Program-made: the position numbers and the translations under genes
Source of the DNA: Aspergillus flavus
Lineage: Eukaryota; Ascomycota; Eurotiomycetes; Eurotiales; Aspergillaceae
Direction of reading: 5' to 3'
Length of the DNA: 64,000 nt
Assembly (NCBI RefSeq): GCF_009017415.1
Contig: NC_092409.1
Span: forward strand, 2,046,001 to 2,110,000
The notes under the pieces: generated by a model
What the model was told of the DNA's origin: nothing
Seen by the model: only the letters and a program-made list of their open reading frames with translations
The model's database searches: none
In this document: positions 10,048 to 23,700 of the stretch, piece after piece
How positions within the stretch are numbered: position 1 is the first letter of the stretch
Layout: every line of letters starts with the position of its first letter

Positions 10048-10301
10048 TATTTTAGATAACTAGATTTTATATAAATAAATTATTAAAAAATTATTAGTTT
10101 ATATAATATATAAATATATTTATATTAAAATTATATAAAAAATTAGAATTTTTAAATAATTTATTCTATTATATTAGATAAGAAAACTATTATATAATTT
10201 TAAATAATCTTAAATTTTCTAGTAATATATTTCTAGAGTCTATTAATCAACCGCGCTCTATAGATCTATTATCTATAGATAATAGTATACTAGTAGAGCG
10301 C
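10048..10301 (+). repeat. 3' LTR of gypsy element A, ending in a 49 bp palindrome
   Basis: It aligns with the 5' LTR and with 35619-35872. The mutation pattern is reversed: the start is RIP-degraded while the last 70 bp keep several CpG sites. The end, 10253-10301, is an imperfect palindrome with outer arms GCGCTCTA/TAGAGCGC and a perfect 18 bp core TATTATCTATAGATAATA. Confidence 0.65.
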
Positions 10302-11213
10302 TTATATTTATATTAATAATAATAATATTTTATATATAATTGAAAAAAATTAATAATTAAAAAAATCTTTAGTTATATATTTTATAATTATTGATTAAAT
10401 CTATTTTTAAAATATTATATAATAATAATAACTATTAAAATTTAGATAAATATTTAATAATTATAAATAGATTAATTATATATTCAAAAGAAAGCTATTA
10501 TATATATATATTATAAATAATTTAATTTATTTATTTAATAAAATATATTATTATATATTCTATCATTTTTTTTAATTTATATTAATATTATTAATTCTAT
10601 TTTATATTATAAAAATAGATTTTATAATTAATTTATTAACTAATTAATAATAATTTAATTAATTATTTATTATTTATAATAAATTTATAAAAGAAATTAA
10701 ATTAATAATAAAAAAAATAATTATTATATTTTTTAATACTATAATTAAATAGTCTTTATATAATTTATAATAAATAAAAATTCTAAATTTATTAATAGAT
10801 TCTAAAAAAAATTATTTATTAAATTAAAAATTAAATAACTTATATAGTACTATATATTATCTATAAATAAATAAATAATTTAAATAAATAATTTAAATTA
10901 TTAAAATAATAATTAAATATTAAATCTTTAAAAATTTTATTATTAGTTAAATATATTTATTATTATTAATTATAATAATAATTAATAATTTATTTAATAT
11001 ATTAATAAAGAATACTCTATTTAAACTATTATTTAAAAGAAAACTTTTATAACTATAAAATTTAATAAAAATCTTTTTTATTAAAATTTTTTAATTAAAA
11101 TAAATATAAAAAAGATACTTATACTTATAAAAATATAAATAAAAATAATTTATAATTAATTTTCTATTTAATTTTTATAAATAATTAATAATAAATTTTT
11201 AATAAAAATAATT
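10302..11213. other. AT-rich RIP-degraded DNA, unassigned
   Basis: There is no open frame, no recognisable domain and no clear match to other parts of the window. The base composition is the same as the neighbouring dead elements, so it is probably an older transposon remnant. Confidence 0.5.
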
Positions 11214-14200
11214 TATAATAAAGGATCTACTATATAGAGTAGATAGTCTATTAACTAGATAAGAAAATAGAAGATAAAAGATAAAGCTCTATTATTAATT
11301 TAATAGTAGAATAAAATATAAAAAAATTAATTTTTATTCTATTTTTTTATATTTTTAGTAATATTTAAATAGCTTAAAATTTTTTTTATTTAGAATTTTT
11401 TTTATAATCTTAATTAAATAGTTAGTAAATTCTTTTATTAAAAAAATTAAAAAATTAAGATACTAATCTTTTTAAGACTAGTTTAGAATTATAAAAAAAG
11501 CTAGAATATATATAAATTAAATAAAGATTAAAAGCTTTAATAATTTTATATATTTTATAAATTAATTCTATATTAATTTTATAATATTTATTTTTCTTTT
11601 TATTAATTTAATTACTTTTAATTAACTAGTTTTTATATATATTATTTATTTTATTAAAAATTTATTAGTAAAAATATATATAAATATATTTTATAAAGAA
11701 GTATATTATTAGTATTATATAGTAAATTAATATTAATATTAATTATTAATAATAATAGTAATTTATTATTAATAGTTAGTATTTTTTTAGTTTTATTTAT
11801 TTTTTATTTCTATTTTAGTGGTTTTTTTATTTTATTATTATTAATATATCTTTTTATTAATATTTTATTTTTAATAATCTAATTTTATCTTTTTTTTATT
11901 AGTATATATATTATTTATATATTTAGATTATTAATAAAATCTATAATATAAATATACTATTTAAAATTAATTATATTTTAATAATATTAACTTAATACTA
12001 TATTAATAGTATAACTATTATAAAGTTTTCTATAAATCTATATATTTTTTTTAATTAATAATATTTTATTAATATATCTAGGTTTTTTTTAGTATTATTA
12101 ATAATAAATATAACTATTTATTAATTTTAAAGTAGATAAAAAATATCTTTCTCTATAATCTAGAAAATAAACGCGATAGAATTTTTTAATATTTTTTATT
12201 AAAATTTATAAATAGATTATTATTACTATTTTTATATTAAATAAATCTTTTAATTATATAAAGTTTATATATTAATATTAATTTAATATAATTAATAATA
12301 ATAAAATTAACTTAGCTATAAAATAATAAAATAATTATATAAAATATTATTATTTATTAATTTATTTTATATATTAAATATCTAGTTTTTTTAATATTAA
12401 AAAAATAATACTATTAATAAAAAAAATAGTAAATAGACTATTATAGTTACTTTTTTATTATTTTTTTTAAGATTTAATAAATAATTTTTTATTAAAATTT
12501 TAATAGTTTATACTTATAGTTAAGCTATATTTCTTAAAATAGATAAATAAATTTTTATTTTATAATATTTAAATAGAAATACTATATACTATATATATTT
12601 TTTAATTAATATTTTTTTATAGATATTCTCTAGTTATTTTAAATCTATTAAAATTATATTTAATCTATATTAGATATATTATTAATCTAATATTTTATTT
12701 ATTTTTTTTTAATTAGTTAATATATTTCTATTATTTATTAATTATTATAATTATATATCTATATTCTATATTTTTATATATTAATATTTTTTAATAATTT
12801 TTTATATATTTACTATATTTTTTTATAAAATCTATTAATTATATTTTTAAAAACTATTTTTTTATTTAATTATAAAATAGTTTTTACTATTAAATTTTTA
12901 TTTTTTATTTTTTATTATTATATTAGCTCTAATATTATTAATACTTTTTAAATATTATTATTATATTATATCTAAAGTTTTAATAATAATATATAGAAAT
13001 TATTATAGATATAATTATATTAATTAAATAAATATAAATAATATATTTAGATTTTAATAATATTGAATATATAAAATAGTTTAATAAAATTATAGATTGG
13101 TTTTTAAAATAAAATTTTAAGTTAAATATTTTTAGTAGATAATATTATTATATTATTTTTTAAAAATTATTTTAATTAATAATGTTTATTATAATATTTT
13201 ATCAATAATTTATTTAATTTTTATTAATATTTCTTTAAATCTTTATAACTTTTTAATAATTTTCTAATATATATTTATATTACTAAAATCTTTTTTAAAA
13301 AATACTATTTTTAATATATAAATATAAATTAAATAGATAGTTAAATAGAATTTTAAATAGTAAAAATTTTACTATTATATTCTATATATTATTATAAATA
13401 AATTCTACTATAGATAATAGATTTAGTTAATTAATTTATTATTTATTAATAAAATAGTAAAGATAATTTTTAAAATCTAATTTATATATTCTATTTATCT
13501 ATTAATATATAAATAAAATATTATAGATAATCAAAATTTAATATAATTTTAATAGTAAAGTTTAGACTAGAATTTATTAATAAATATAGATTTTTAATCT
13601 AATACTATACTATTTAGAGATTTAAATTATAATTTTATTTTATTATAAAAAAGTCTATAAAATTTACCACGTTTATTATTAATAAAATTAAAAAAATAAT
13701 AACTATTTTATAAATTAATTAATAATAATTAAAATTATATTAATAATTTTAATTTAATATAAAATAGAAAATAATTCTATAATAAAATTTATTAATAGTT
13801 TCTTAAAAGATTATAAAAAGATTAATAAAAATTAAAAAATATCATATAGCTAATATTTTAGTGTAATAATTTTTTAATATATTAGATATTTTTTAATATA
13901 TATATTAATATTTTATTAAAAATTTATTTAATAAAACTTATCTTTTAATAGATTTTCTATTCTATTTTTTTTAAAATATTCTACTAAAGAATTATTATAG
14001 TATAAAAATAAAATTTTTATTTTAAAAATTTTTTTATAAAAATATAAAGCTGTCTTTTATATTTAATAAATCTATTAAAATTAATTATTTAGTTGTTATT
14101 TTCTATAAATTTTTATTTTATAGCGACTTTTTATTAATTTATTTTTAGATTTTTAAATTATATTTACTAAATTAGATTTTTTAAATTCTAATTTATTTTA

Positions 14201-17200
14201 GTAGTATATATTCTTTTAGTAATATAAATATTTTATATAAAAAACTAGAAATAAATTAATTATAATTTAGTTTTTTTTAAATAATTTAATAAATTATTTT
14301 TATATTAGTTTTTCTAGAATTTAAGGTTATATAAATATTAAATTTAAAAATTTTTTATAAAGATATTTTATTAGATTTAAACTATAATTTTCTATATAAA
14401 AGCTTCTTAATTTTTAAAATTTATACTTTAATAATTTATTATTAGATTAGTAATATTAATTTTATATTTAAAGAGTATTCTAAATTTTTTTTTATTATTT
14501 AAAAAAATTTATTAACTAAATTTAGCTTTTTAATTCTATATTTAATTATAAAATTAAAAGAAATTAAAATATAAGTTAATAAATTTACTATTTATTTAAT
14601 TTTAGCTATTTTATAAAGATCTATAAATTAAAATAATTAGAAATAATTTTAATAGTATATAATAAATTTTTAATATATTATTATTAATATTTAAAAAAAT
14701 AAATAATAATAAAAAGTTTTTAATTAAATATACTATAATTTAATTTAATTTTATTAAATTTTATAACTATATTATTATTAAGTAGTAGATATTTTTTTTA
14801 TTAAGTTAAAATAAGATTTCTACTATTTCTTTATTTAAAATATTAGAGAAATAGTATAGATTAAAAAATAGTAATAAGTTATTACAACGCTAGTTTTTTA
14901 ATAAATATAAAATAAATTAATTCTAGTTTTTATATTCCACTTCTTTTAATAGAAATATTAGAGATAAGATAATTTATAAAAAATTTTAAATAAATTATTA
15001 ATAAAAATTATAAAATTTAATAAATACTTAGATTTTATAGAAGATATAAGATTTTTTTTAGATAATTATATTAAATATTTATTAGAAATCTATAGATATA
15101 CTATCTTTAAAAATAATATATTCTAAGAATTTAATTTATTTTTAATAAAAGCTATATTTTAAGAGTTTAGTATATAAATTAGCTTTTAAAGATATTCTAA
15201 TATTTTTTCTATATATTTTATATAGATTTCTAGATTAGAGAAAAAGATTAAAATATTATTAAAATAGACTATATAAAATATATTAAGAATATTATATAAA
15301 ATAGTATATATATAACTTTAGAAAATTATAGATATATTAATAAAATTAACTAATATTACTATATATTTAGAGTAGCTATATTAGATATAAAATATAATTT
15401 TCTATTTATTCTTTTTTAATTTAAATTTAATAATAGATATTATATAAATTAATTTTTATAAAATATTTTAAATTAACTAATTAGTTAAAAATCTTTAAAA
15501 TTAAAAATAAAAAATAATAATTTTTTATTATTATTTTATTAAATTTCTAATAATCTATATATAATTATAGATCTTTATTCTTTTTAAAAATAAAAAGAAT
15601 AGATATTTTTATAAAGCTTTTTAAATAATAGATTTATCTATAGATAAAATTTTTATTTAAATACTAATATAAAATATAAAACTCTATTTTTAATAAAGAA
15701 TATATTAATTTATATAGTAGAATTTTATTAGTAATTATATTAATAGTATAATTAATTATTTTATATTAAAATTCTATTTTTATATTTTTTAATAAAAAAA
15801 TATTCTTATATTTAATAAATTATAGAGATATTTTATTAATAAATTATAATTAAAATTCTAGATTATTATTAAATAATTAAATATTTTTAAATATCTTTAT
15901 AATAATAAAAATATAGATATAATTTTTATAAATTTTTATAAATTTTTTTAAGGTAATAGTTTTAATAGTAGAAAATTTAAATTATTAATAATAATTTTAT
16001 ATTAATAAATAGATATATAGATTTTATAGTATAGTTATAAAAAAATACTAGATTTTCTTTTATTTAAGAATTTCTATTAATAATAATATAGATTTTAATA
16101 AATATTTAAATAGTTTTTTTTAAATCTATAATAATAATAGAAATTTTCTACACTTTATAGATAGATATAATAATTTAGTTAATTATTTCTATTAAAAATA
16201 TAAAAAAATAGATTTTTTATAATTTATAATTTTAAATAAATTTAATATTAATAATATTAATTTTAGTATAATTATTTTTATTTATAAAGATTTTAATAAT
16301 ATTTTAAATATAAATAGAAACATAGAAATAAGCTATAGTTTTTATAATATAATATAGAGTTATATATATAGAATCTATATTAATTTTTTATTACTTTTTA
16401 TTTTAGAATTCTTTTTTATTTAGATTAATTATATTAAGATTTTCTTTTTTTTTTAAATATTCATTAATAAAATAGAATTTATTTTTATAAGTAAAATATT
16501 ATAAATTTTTTTTCAAAATTATTATTATTTTATTAATTTTTTATTAATTTATTTTTACTATTCTGGAATTTCTTATTTTTTTTTAATTTAATAATATTAT
16601 TTATTAATATTTTATTATATTTTTATTTTTAGTAAAATTATAATAAGTTCTAGTAGTAGATAGCTAGTATTATTATTTTATTTTATTTTTTAAAAGATTT
16701 TAAATAGTATTTTTAGATATATTTTTTAGTTTAGTTATTAGCTTTATAAAGAAAATTAAAATTTTTTTTAATTATCTAGAAAAATATTATTTTAAAAAAT
16801 TAAAATATATATAGAACTTTTATAAATTTTAATTACTTTATTATTAAGTTTTTTATAATTAATCTATAGTATTAGATTATAGAATTATAGAGTTATAGAT
16901 AAAAATTAATATTTATTTAGTAAAGTAAGACTATAAAATCTTAGTTTTTTATTATTATTTATTGAGTTTTTTAGTTAAATATCAGTATCATTTCTATCTA
17001 TAAATAAAAAATATATATAATAGGGTAGTAATAATTTCTTATTTATGTTTTTTAAATTTTTATTGGAATTTTTTAAATAAGTATTTAAAATTAAAAAGTT
17101 ATTTTTATTTTTATTAAATTTTAAATTAAAAATAAATTTAGAAATATTTTTAAATAATTTAATAATTTTTTTTACTAAAATATAGAGTTAGAATATTAAT

Positions 17201-17797
17201 AATTTAATAATATTTTTTAACTATTAATCTAACTTTTAAATTATTTATTAGTTTTTTTTTTAATTATTATAAAGTCTGACTTATATTTTTAATAGAGAAT
17301 TATAGAAAAGAAGTTACTTTTTCTATAAAAAGAATATTAGAAGATTCTATAGTAGTTTATTTTATATTTTTTAGTATTATTATAATTTTTAGATTTAAAA
17401 AAAAAGATTAGAATTATAATAAAGAACTTACTATATAGAGTAGATAGTTTATTAATTAAATAAGAAAATAGAAGATAAAAGATAAAGCTTTATTATTAAT
17501 TTAATAATAGAATAAAATATAAAAACATTAATTTTTATTTTATTTTTTTATATTTTTAGTAGTATTTAAATAATTTAAAAAAATTTTTTATTTAGAAATT
17601 TTTTTTTTAAAAATTTTAATTAAATAGTTAATAAATTCTTTTATTAGAAAATGACTTAAAAAGTTAAGATATTAATTTTTCTAAAATTGATCGAGAATTA
17701 TAAAAAAAGTTGGGATATATATAAATTAAGTAGAGATTAAAAGCTCTAGAAATTCTATATATTCTATAGGCTAATTCTATATTAGCTCTATAATATA
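11214..17797 (-). mobile_element. RIP-degraded Ty3/gypsy element C, minus strand, LTRs of about 380 bp
   Basis: Direct repeats at about 11214-11590 and 17415-17797 share AAAGGATCTACTATATAG and a long collinear run, giving a 6.6 kb element of normal gypsy size. Reading the minus strand through 15760-15541 and allowing for stops, a reverse transcriptase start is recognisable. KLIYSLLKIELYIL resembles the family PLY-LS--EL--L segment. It is followed by NKNFI, then ILFILKKNKDLYNYIDYR, which matches the family APILFV-KKDGSLRLCVDYR. Downstream RT, RNase H and integrase would occupy 15.5-11.6 kb but cannot be read. No frame is intact. LTR edges are accurate to about 10 bp. Confidence 0.7.
15541..15760 (-). 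pseudogene. Gypsy reverse transcriptase relic (N-terminal palm region)
   Basis: The conceptual minus-strand translation keeps the order PLYSL--EL---REYL-KN-I---S--APILF--KK-G-LR---DYR of Ty3/gypsy RT, with charged and glycine codons turned to stops or A/T-rich codons. TGG and CAA codons have become TAG or TAA, as RIP predicts. The gene is dead. Confidence 0.6.
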
Positions 17798-20700
17798 ATT
17801 ATTAGAAAATTAAATAAATTATTAATAAATATATTTAATATTTTAGAAGATTTAAAATATCTATCTATTATTAAATTATTAAAGTATAGCTTTAATAGAC
17901 AGGCTAATCAAAGCTAATATATAGATAGACTATAGATTAGACTCTATATAGATAGATAAATAAGATATTATTTAAAGAGCTATAATAGAATTAGAATTAA
18001 ATAAATAGATATATAGTTAAGAATTATATAATAAATAGTTAAAATTAATAGAATAGTAATCTAAAACTATATTATAATATTATTTTTCTTATAACTAAGC
18101 TCTATTAAAATTAAGATCTAGTTTATAGAGATAATATTAAGAAAAATTTATAATAATTTAATAAATATATTTTAAATATTTAATAGATTTTTTAATAAAT
18201 TAATTATAACTAGTCTATTTTAAATATATACTCTAAATATAGATCTTTATAATTTCTATATTTTTAATAAAAATTAATAATATTCTTAATTAATTATTTT
18301 TTAAGTTTATTAATTTTAATAAATAAAGATAGATTTCAATTCCAATTAAATAAAAAACTATTAGCTATAAATTTAAATAGATTAATATTAAAAATAAAAT
18401 ATATTTATATATTAATAAATAGATTTAAATAATAGATATATAAATTAATAATCTTAAAGATTTAAAAAAAATTTAAAAATTTTTAATTTAATTTTTTTAT
18501 TTATAGTATAGTATTATATAAAGTAATAATAGTAATTAATTTATTTTTTATAATAAATTTAAATTAAGATTATCTTAATTTAATTAAATTTAATAATATT
18601 TTATATTTTTTAAATAAAAATTAGAGTGTTATATATTATAAATTACTTAATAAATAATAAAGATTTAAAATTTATATAAAAATAAAAACTATAGTTAATT
18701 AAAAATATTTAAATAATATTAAAATATAAAAAATTTAAAATAAATTTAATAAATAGTAATTAATTACTCTAGTTATTTTATAGATATAAAATATAGATTT
18801 ATAAATTTTAAAAAGGTATTAATAATCTTAATTTAATTATCTATTTTAAAAATAAAAAATAATAAATAATAGATTTTTAATTTATAAATAATAAATTAGA
18901 TATTTTAAAAATTTAATAATAAATTAAAATCTATAATTAAATATAATAATTTAAAATAAATTATATAGTTTTTATATATATTAAATATATAAATATATAA
19001 TTTTTTTAGTATTAATAGTAAATTAATAGACTATAAAGTATTTTATTTTAATTAAATAAATAATAATAATTAATATAATATTAAATTTTAACTAAATATT
19101 AAAAAAAGATAAAATTTATAGATATATTTTATTAAATATATTTAAATATAAATAGTATATATAAAATTTTTTATTTTATTTCTTAAAATTTAATAATTTT
19201 TTAATAAATATAATAATTTTAAATTTAATAATCTATATAGTAATATATTTTAGACTAGTAATATTTATAAAATAAAACTTATAGATTTAAAATCTTTTAA
19301 AATAGCTATTTATAAATTTATTATAATAGAGACAAATTAATTTTATTTTTTATTTTTTATATTTAAATAATATTATTATATAATATTTATTATAATTTTT
19401 ATTTAAAATTTATAAAATAAATTATATAATATTATTTTTTCAATAAATTTTATAGAGGAGATTTTTAATATTAAATAATAAAAATAATTATTCTTTATTA
19501 ATAAATTAGATATAATAATTTAAGTTTATTTAAATAAATATTAATAGAGTAGATTTTAAAATTTAAAAAATATTTTTTTTATAAAATAGAGATTAAGAAT
19601 TAAAATTAAATTTTTAACTATAAATAAAAAATTTTTATTTTTAAATTTAGATAAAATCTATATTTTAATTTTTAAAATTATTTAACTGTAATATAGTAAA
19701 TATTTATTTTTTTTAAAAAAAATCTATTAATTTTTTAATTAGTAAATCTAATTTAATCTCTAGCTTTTTAAAATAGTAAATAATTTTAAAATTAAATTAA
19801 AATAAAAATGTAAATTAATAGATCTAATAGTAATTTAGTATTTTAATAAATATAAAATATTTTAAATTATAATAATTAAATATAATTTTAATAAATAATA
19901 AAATATTTTTTTAATTGAAAATATTATTTTTTAAAATAGTAAATAATAATAAATAATTTTTTATTATATATTTTATAATTACATTTAATAATAAAGTATT
20001 TTTTTAAAAAGAATAATTAAGTATAATATATTTTTATTATTATACTAAGATGAAAATATTAGTAAAAATATAATTAAAAAAATTAATTTTTAAAATTATA
20101 TTTTTAATTTAATAAATAGTTTTAAAATAAAAATAATTAAAAAGGGTTTTTTTAAAATATCTATAGCTAATTAATAAATTAGATTTTAATTAAATAAAAT
20201 ATTTTTATAAATTTAATAAATAAGTAATATAATTATTTTTAAAGAATTTTTAATAAATTAATAATAGAAATTTATAAATTTTAATAGAATTTATATAATA
20301 ATAATATAAATTAAAATAGATTATTTAATAATTATTTTAATTTTTTAAAATCTTTATAAATACTATTAATTAATAATAAAATTTAAAAATTTAATTTTAT
20401 AAATTAAAGATTTATATTTAAATATTTTATATATAATCTAATTTTTTATAATTTTTTATAATTTTTTATAATTTTTTATAATTTTTTATAATTTTTTATA
20501 ATTTTTTATAATTTTTTAAAATATTATATATATACTTTATATATTTAGAATAAATATAATTATAAATCAAAATATTATTTAGATAAATAATATAAAATAT
20601 ATTTAAATATTTTTTTTAATATAATATTTATATTTTATTAAAAAATTATAAAAAGTTTATTTAATTTAAAGAATATTATAAATAATTTATATAGATTTAG

Positions 20701-23700
20701 ATAGATTTAAAATATAATTATCTATTTTTATTTTTATTTCATTCTAATATTAAAAATAGAGATAATATTAATTTTAATAAAATATTTTATTTTTTTTAAA
20801 TTATTTAGAATTTTTCTAATTAATAGTAATAAATAATAGTCTTTTATTATTATAATATTAAAAATTTAATAGTTAATATAAAAATAAGGACTTTTTTTAA
20901 TTTAATAATAAATAAAATAGAAAATATAATAAATAATAAATTAAAATATATAAATTTTTTTTATAATATAGTATATAAAGAATTAAATAGAGAGATCTTT
21001 TTTTAATTAATTTAATTTTTATAATTATATAAATAATATAGTAATAGTTTTTTAATTTTTTTAATAAAAAAATATTAATAAAATTATAGAATTTTAAAAA
21101 AAAATAATTATACAAAATCTTTAGAATTTAATTTATTTTTTAAAATAATATTACTTTATTTTATAATAATAATAATATATATTTATTAATATTATTTTTA
21201 ATTATATATAAAATAGATTTATAAAAAGATTAGATTAATATTATATTTTTTTTTAATATTTTAGATTTTATAAATACATATTAAAATTAGATTTAAATAA
21301 AAATATTATTTAAATTATATATTTTATTAAATTAAATAAATATATTATAGTTCTAGTAATAAAGATTATTATTAAATAATAGTATATAAATAATAAAATC
21401 TATATAGAGATTATATTATTTAAATTAAACTAGATTTAAAATAATAAAATAATTAAATTATTAAAAATAATTTTTTTTGAAGAATTTTAAATTTATAGTA
21501 TTATAATAGTATAGTAAATAATTAAACTATTTTTATTTTTTATTTACTAAAATCTTTTATTTTAATAGATATTTCTAAAAATTTTAATTTTAAATTTTAT
21601 TTTAAAATCTATTTTTTATTTATTATTTTTTTAAAATAGCTTTATAGTCTAGTAATATATAATTAAAAAATTTTTAATTTTATTTAACTAATATAATTAG
21701 TAGAATTATTAAATTAATATAATTAATTTTTTTTTAAAAAATTTTTTAAATAATAATAATAAATAAATAGATAGTATATATAAATATTATTTAATTATAG
21801 TTTAGATTAAATTTATTTTTTTTATTAATAAATATATTTTAAATAATAAAGAATAGAAAATATAAAATCTTTTTTATAGAGAATTAGTAGATTAAAAAAT
21901 AATAATTAAAAAAAAATATTAAATATTATATTTTATATTATTACTCTATATTATATATAAATATAGATTAAATTTAATATAATAATAAATTAAATAATTT
22001 TTTAAATTATAAAAAAAATATTTTTTATATTTTTTTTTAGAATAAAATATAGTAAATAAAAAAGATTTAATATTAAAAAAACAGATTTATAATATTAGAA
22101 TTAATAGTAAATTTAATAATAAATTCAAAAAATATTTTAGTAATATTATATATAAATAAAGAAGATTTTTAATTATTTTATTTAAAAATAAAAATAGTTA
22201 AAAATAATTTTTTATTTATAAAAAAAGATTTTTTAATTTTTAAATATTATAATCTTTATATATTAGATAATAGTTTTTTAAATTTTAAAAAAAATAAATA
22301 AATTATAATATAAAAATATTATTTTTAATTTATAATTAATTTTTTAATTTAATATCATAAAAAAAATAATTCTAAATATTTAATTTTTTAATATAAAATA
22401 TTAAAAATTAATAAAAAAATATTAAATTTTTTATCTTTCTAATAAAATTAATATAAATTATTTTAAATATTTTAAATATAATTAAAATTTTTAAAATATT
22501 AATATAGTTAAATAATTAATAGATTTTATTATAAAAATAAAATAAAGTTTAAATATATAAAATTCTTTTCAAATAATTAATTATATAAACTATATAAATT
22601 TATAAAATAAAAAATTAATTTTAATTTATAATTATTTTTTTAATCTATAAAATAAAATAGTAGAGATTTTAGTAATTATCTTTAAATTTATTAAAATTAA
22701 ATAAATATTAAAAAAATTAGTAAAAATAATAAATAGTAAATTAATTAATAAAAATATTTTTATTAAAAAAGCTATAAATCTTTTAATAATAGATTTAAAA
22801 ATTTAAATAAATCTATTAACTATAAAGATTTAATATTACTAAAATAATCTTTTTTTTAAATATAATTTTAGTTAATTATTAAATATATTTAATTATTAAA
22901 TTATTATTCTATTTAAATAAATAGTTTATAATAATTTATTTTATTTTAAGTTTTTTCTAGATTTTATTATAAATAATAAAAATAAATATTATTAATTAAT
23001 AGTATATTATAAATATTATATATATATATAAATATTTAATTATATTCTATTTATATTTAATAAATATAAATATTAAAAATATTTTAATATAAAATATTTT
23101 TAATTTTAAAATAAATGATTTATTATTTAATAAAAATATTATTAAAATTATATTTATTTATTTTTTATTATTAATTATTAATTTATAATTTAATTTAATT
23201 TAATAATAAAAATACTTAATCTATTATAATAAAGTTATAGAGATAATTTAATATTTATTTATAATATAATTTTAATAATCTTTATAAATTTTTATTTTCT
23301 TTATATAATATTTTTTTATAATTCTATTATTTTTTATTTTAATTTTTATTTTATAATTAGTTTTTACTATTATTATATAATTTATTAGTATATTAATTCT
23401 AAATTTTTTATAATAATATAGTTATTAATAATCTCTATTATTAATTTAAAAAAACTATTAATATTTATTACTATTAATTAAATATAATTTTTAATATTTA
23501 TTTTTATTACTATTAATATAGAATTATTAATTAATTTTTTTTATTTATATTCTATATTATAATTACTATTTTTAATTATATTAAATATTTTTAGATTTAT
23601 ATAGATTATTTATTATTATTATTATATTTAAATATTATATTAATTTATTATTATTTATTTATCTAGTCTTAATAAAACTATTAAAATATTAATAATAATA

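Larger units (their letters stand above)
5583..10301 (+). mobile_element. RIP-degraded Ty3/gypsy element A with two 254 bp LTRs
   Basis: The 5' LTR (5583-5836) begins TGTCTTAGGCAACTAG. The 3' LTR (10048-10301) is collinear with it base for base apart from C/T and G/A changes. A third copy of the same LTR is at 35619-35872. A purine/A-rich run precedes the 3' LTR, as expected for a polypurine tract. Internal sequence from about 7.5 kb aligns with 32.8-35.6 kb of element D, whose reverse transcriptase is readable. At 4.7 kb it is short for a full gypsy element, so internal DNA has probably been lost. All frames are closed by TAA/TAG. The family comes from element D and orientation from the shared strand. 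Confidence 0.7.

Noticed and set aside
20441..20518. CRISPR-like or spacer array
   Set aside because: Direct tandem 10-mers with no spacers in a eukaryotic context; a minisatellite explains it.
20897..21115. 72-residue minus-strand open frame
   Set aside because: It encodes only Tyr/Ile/Leu/Lys/Phe-rich peptide as expected from random A/T sequence, with no start context, splice signals or homology.
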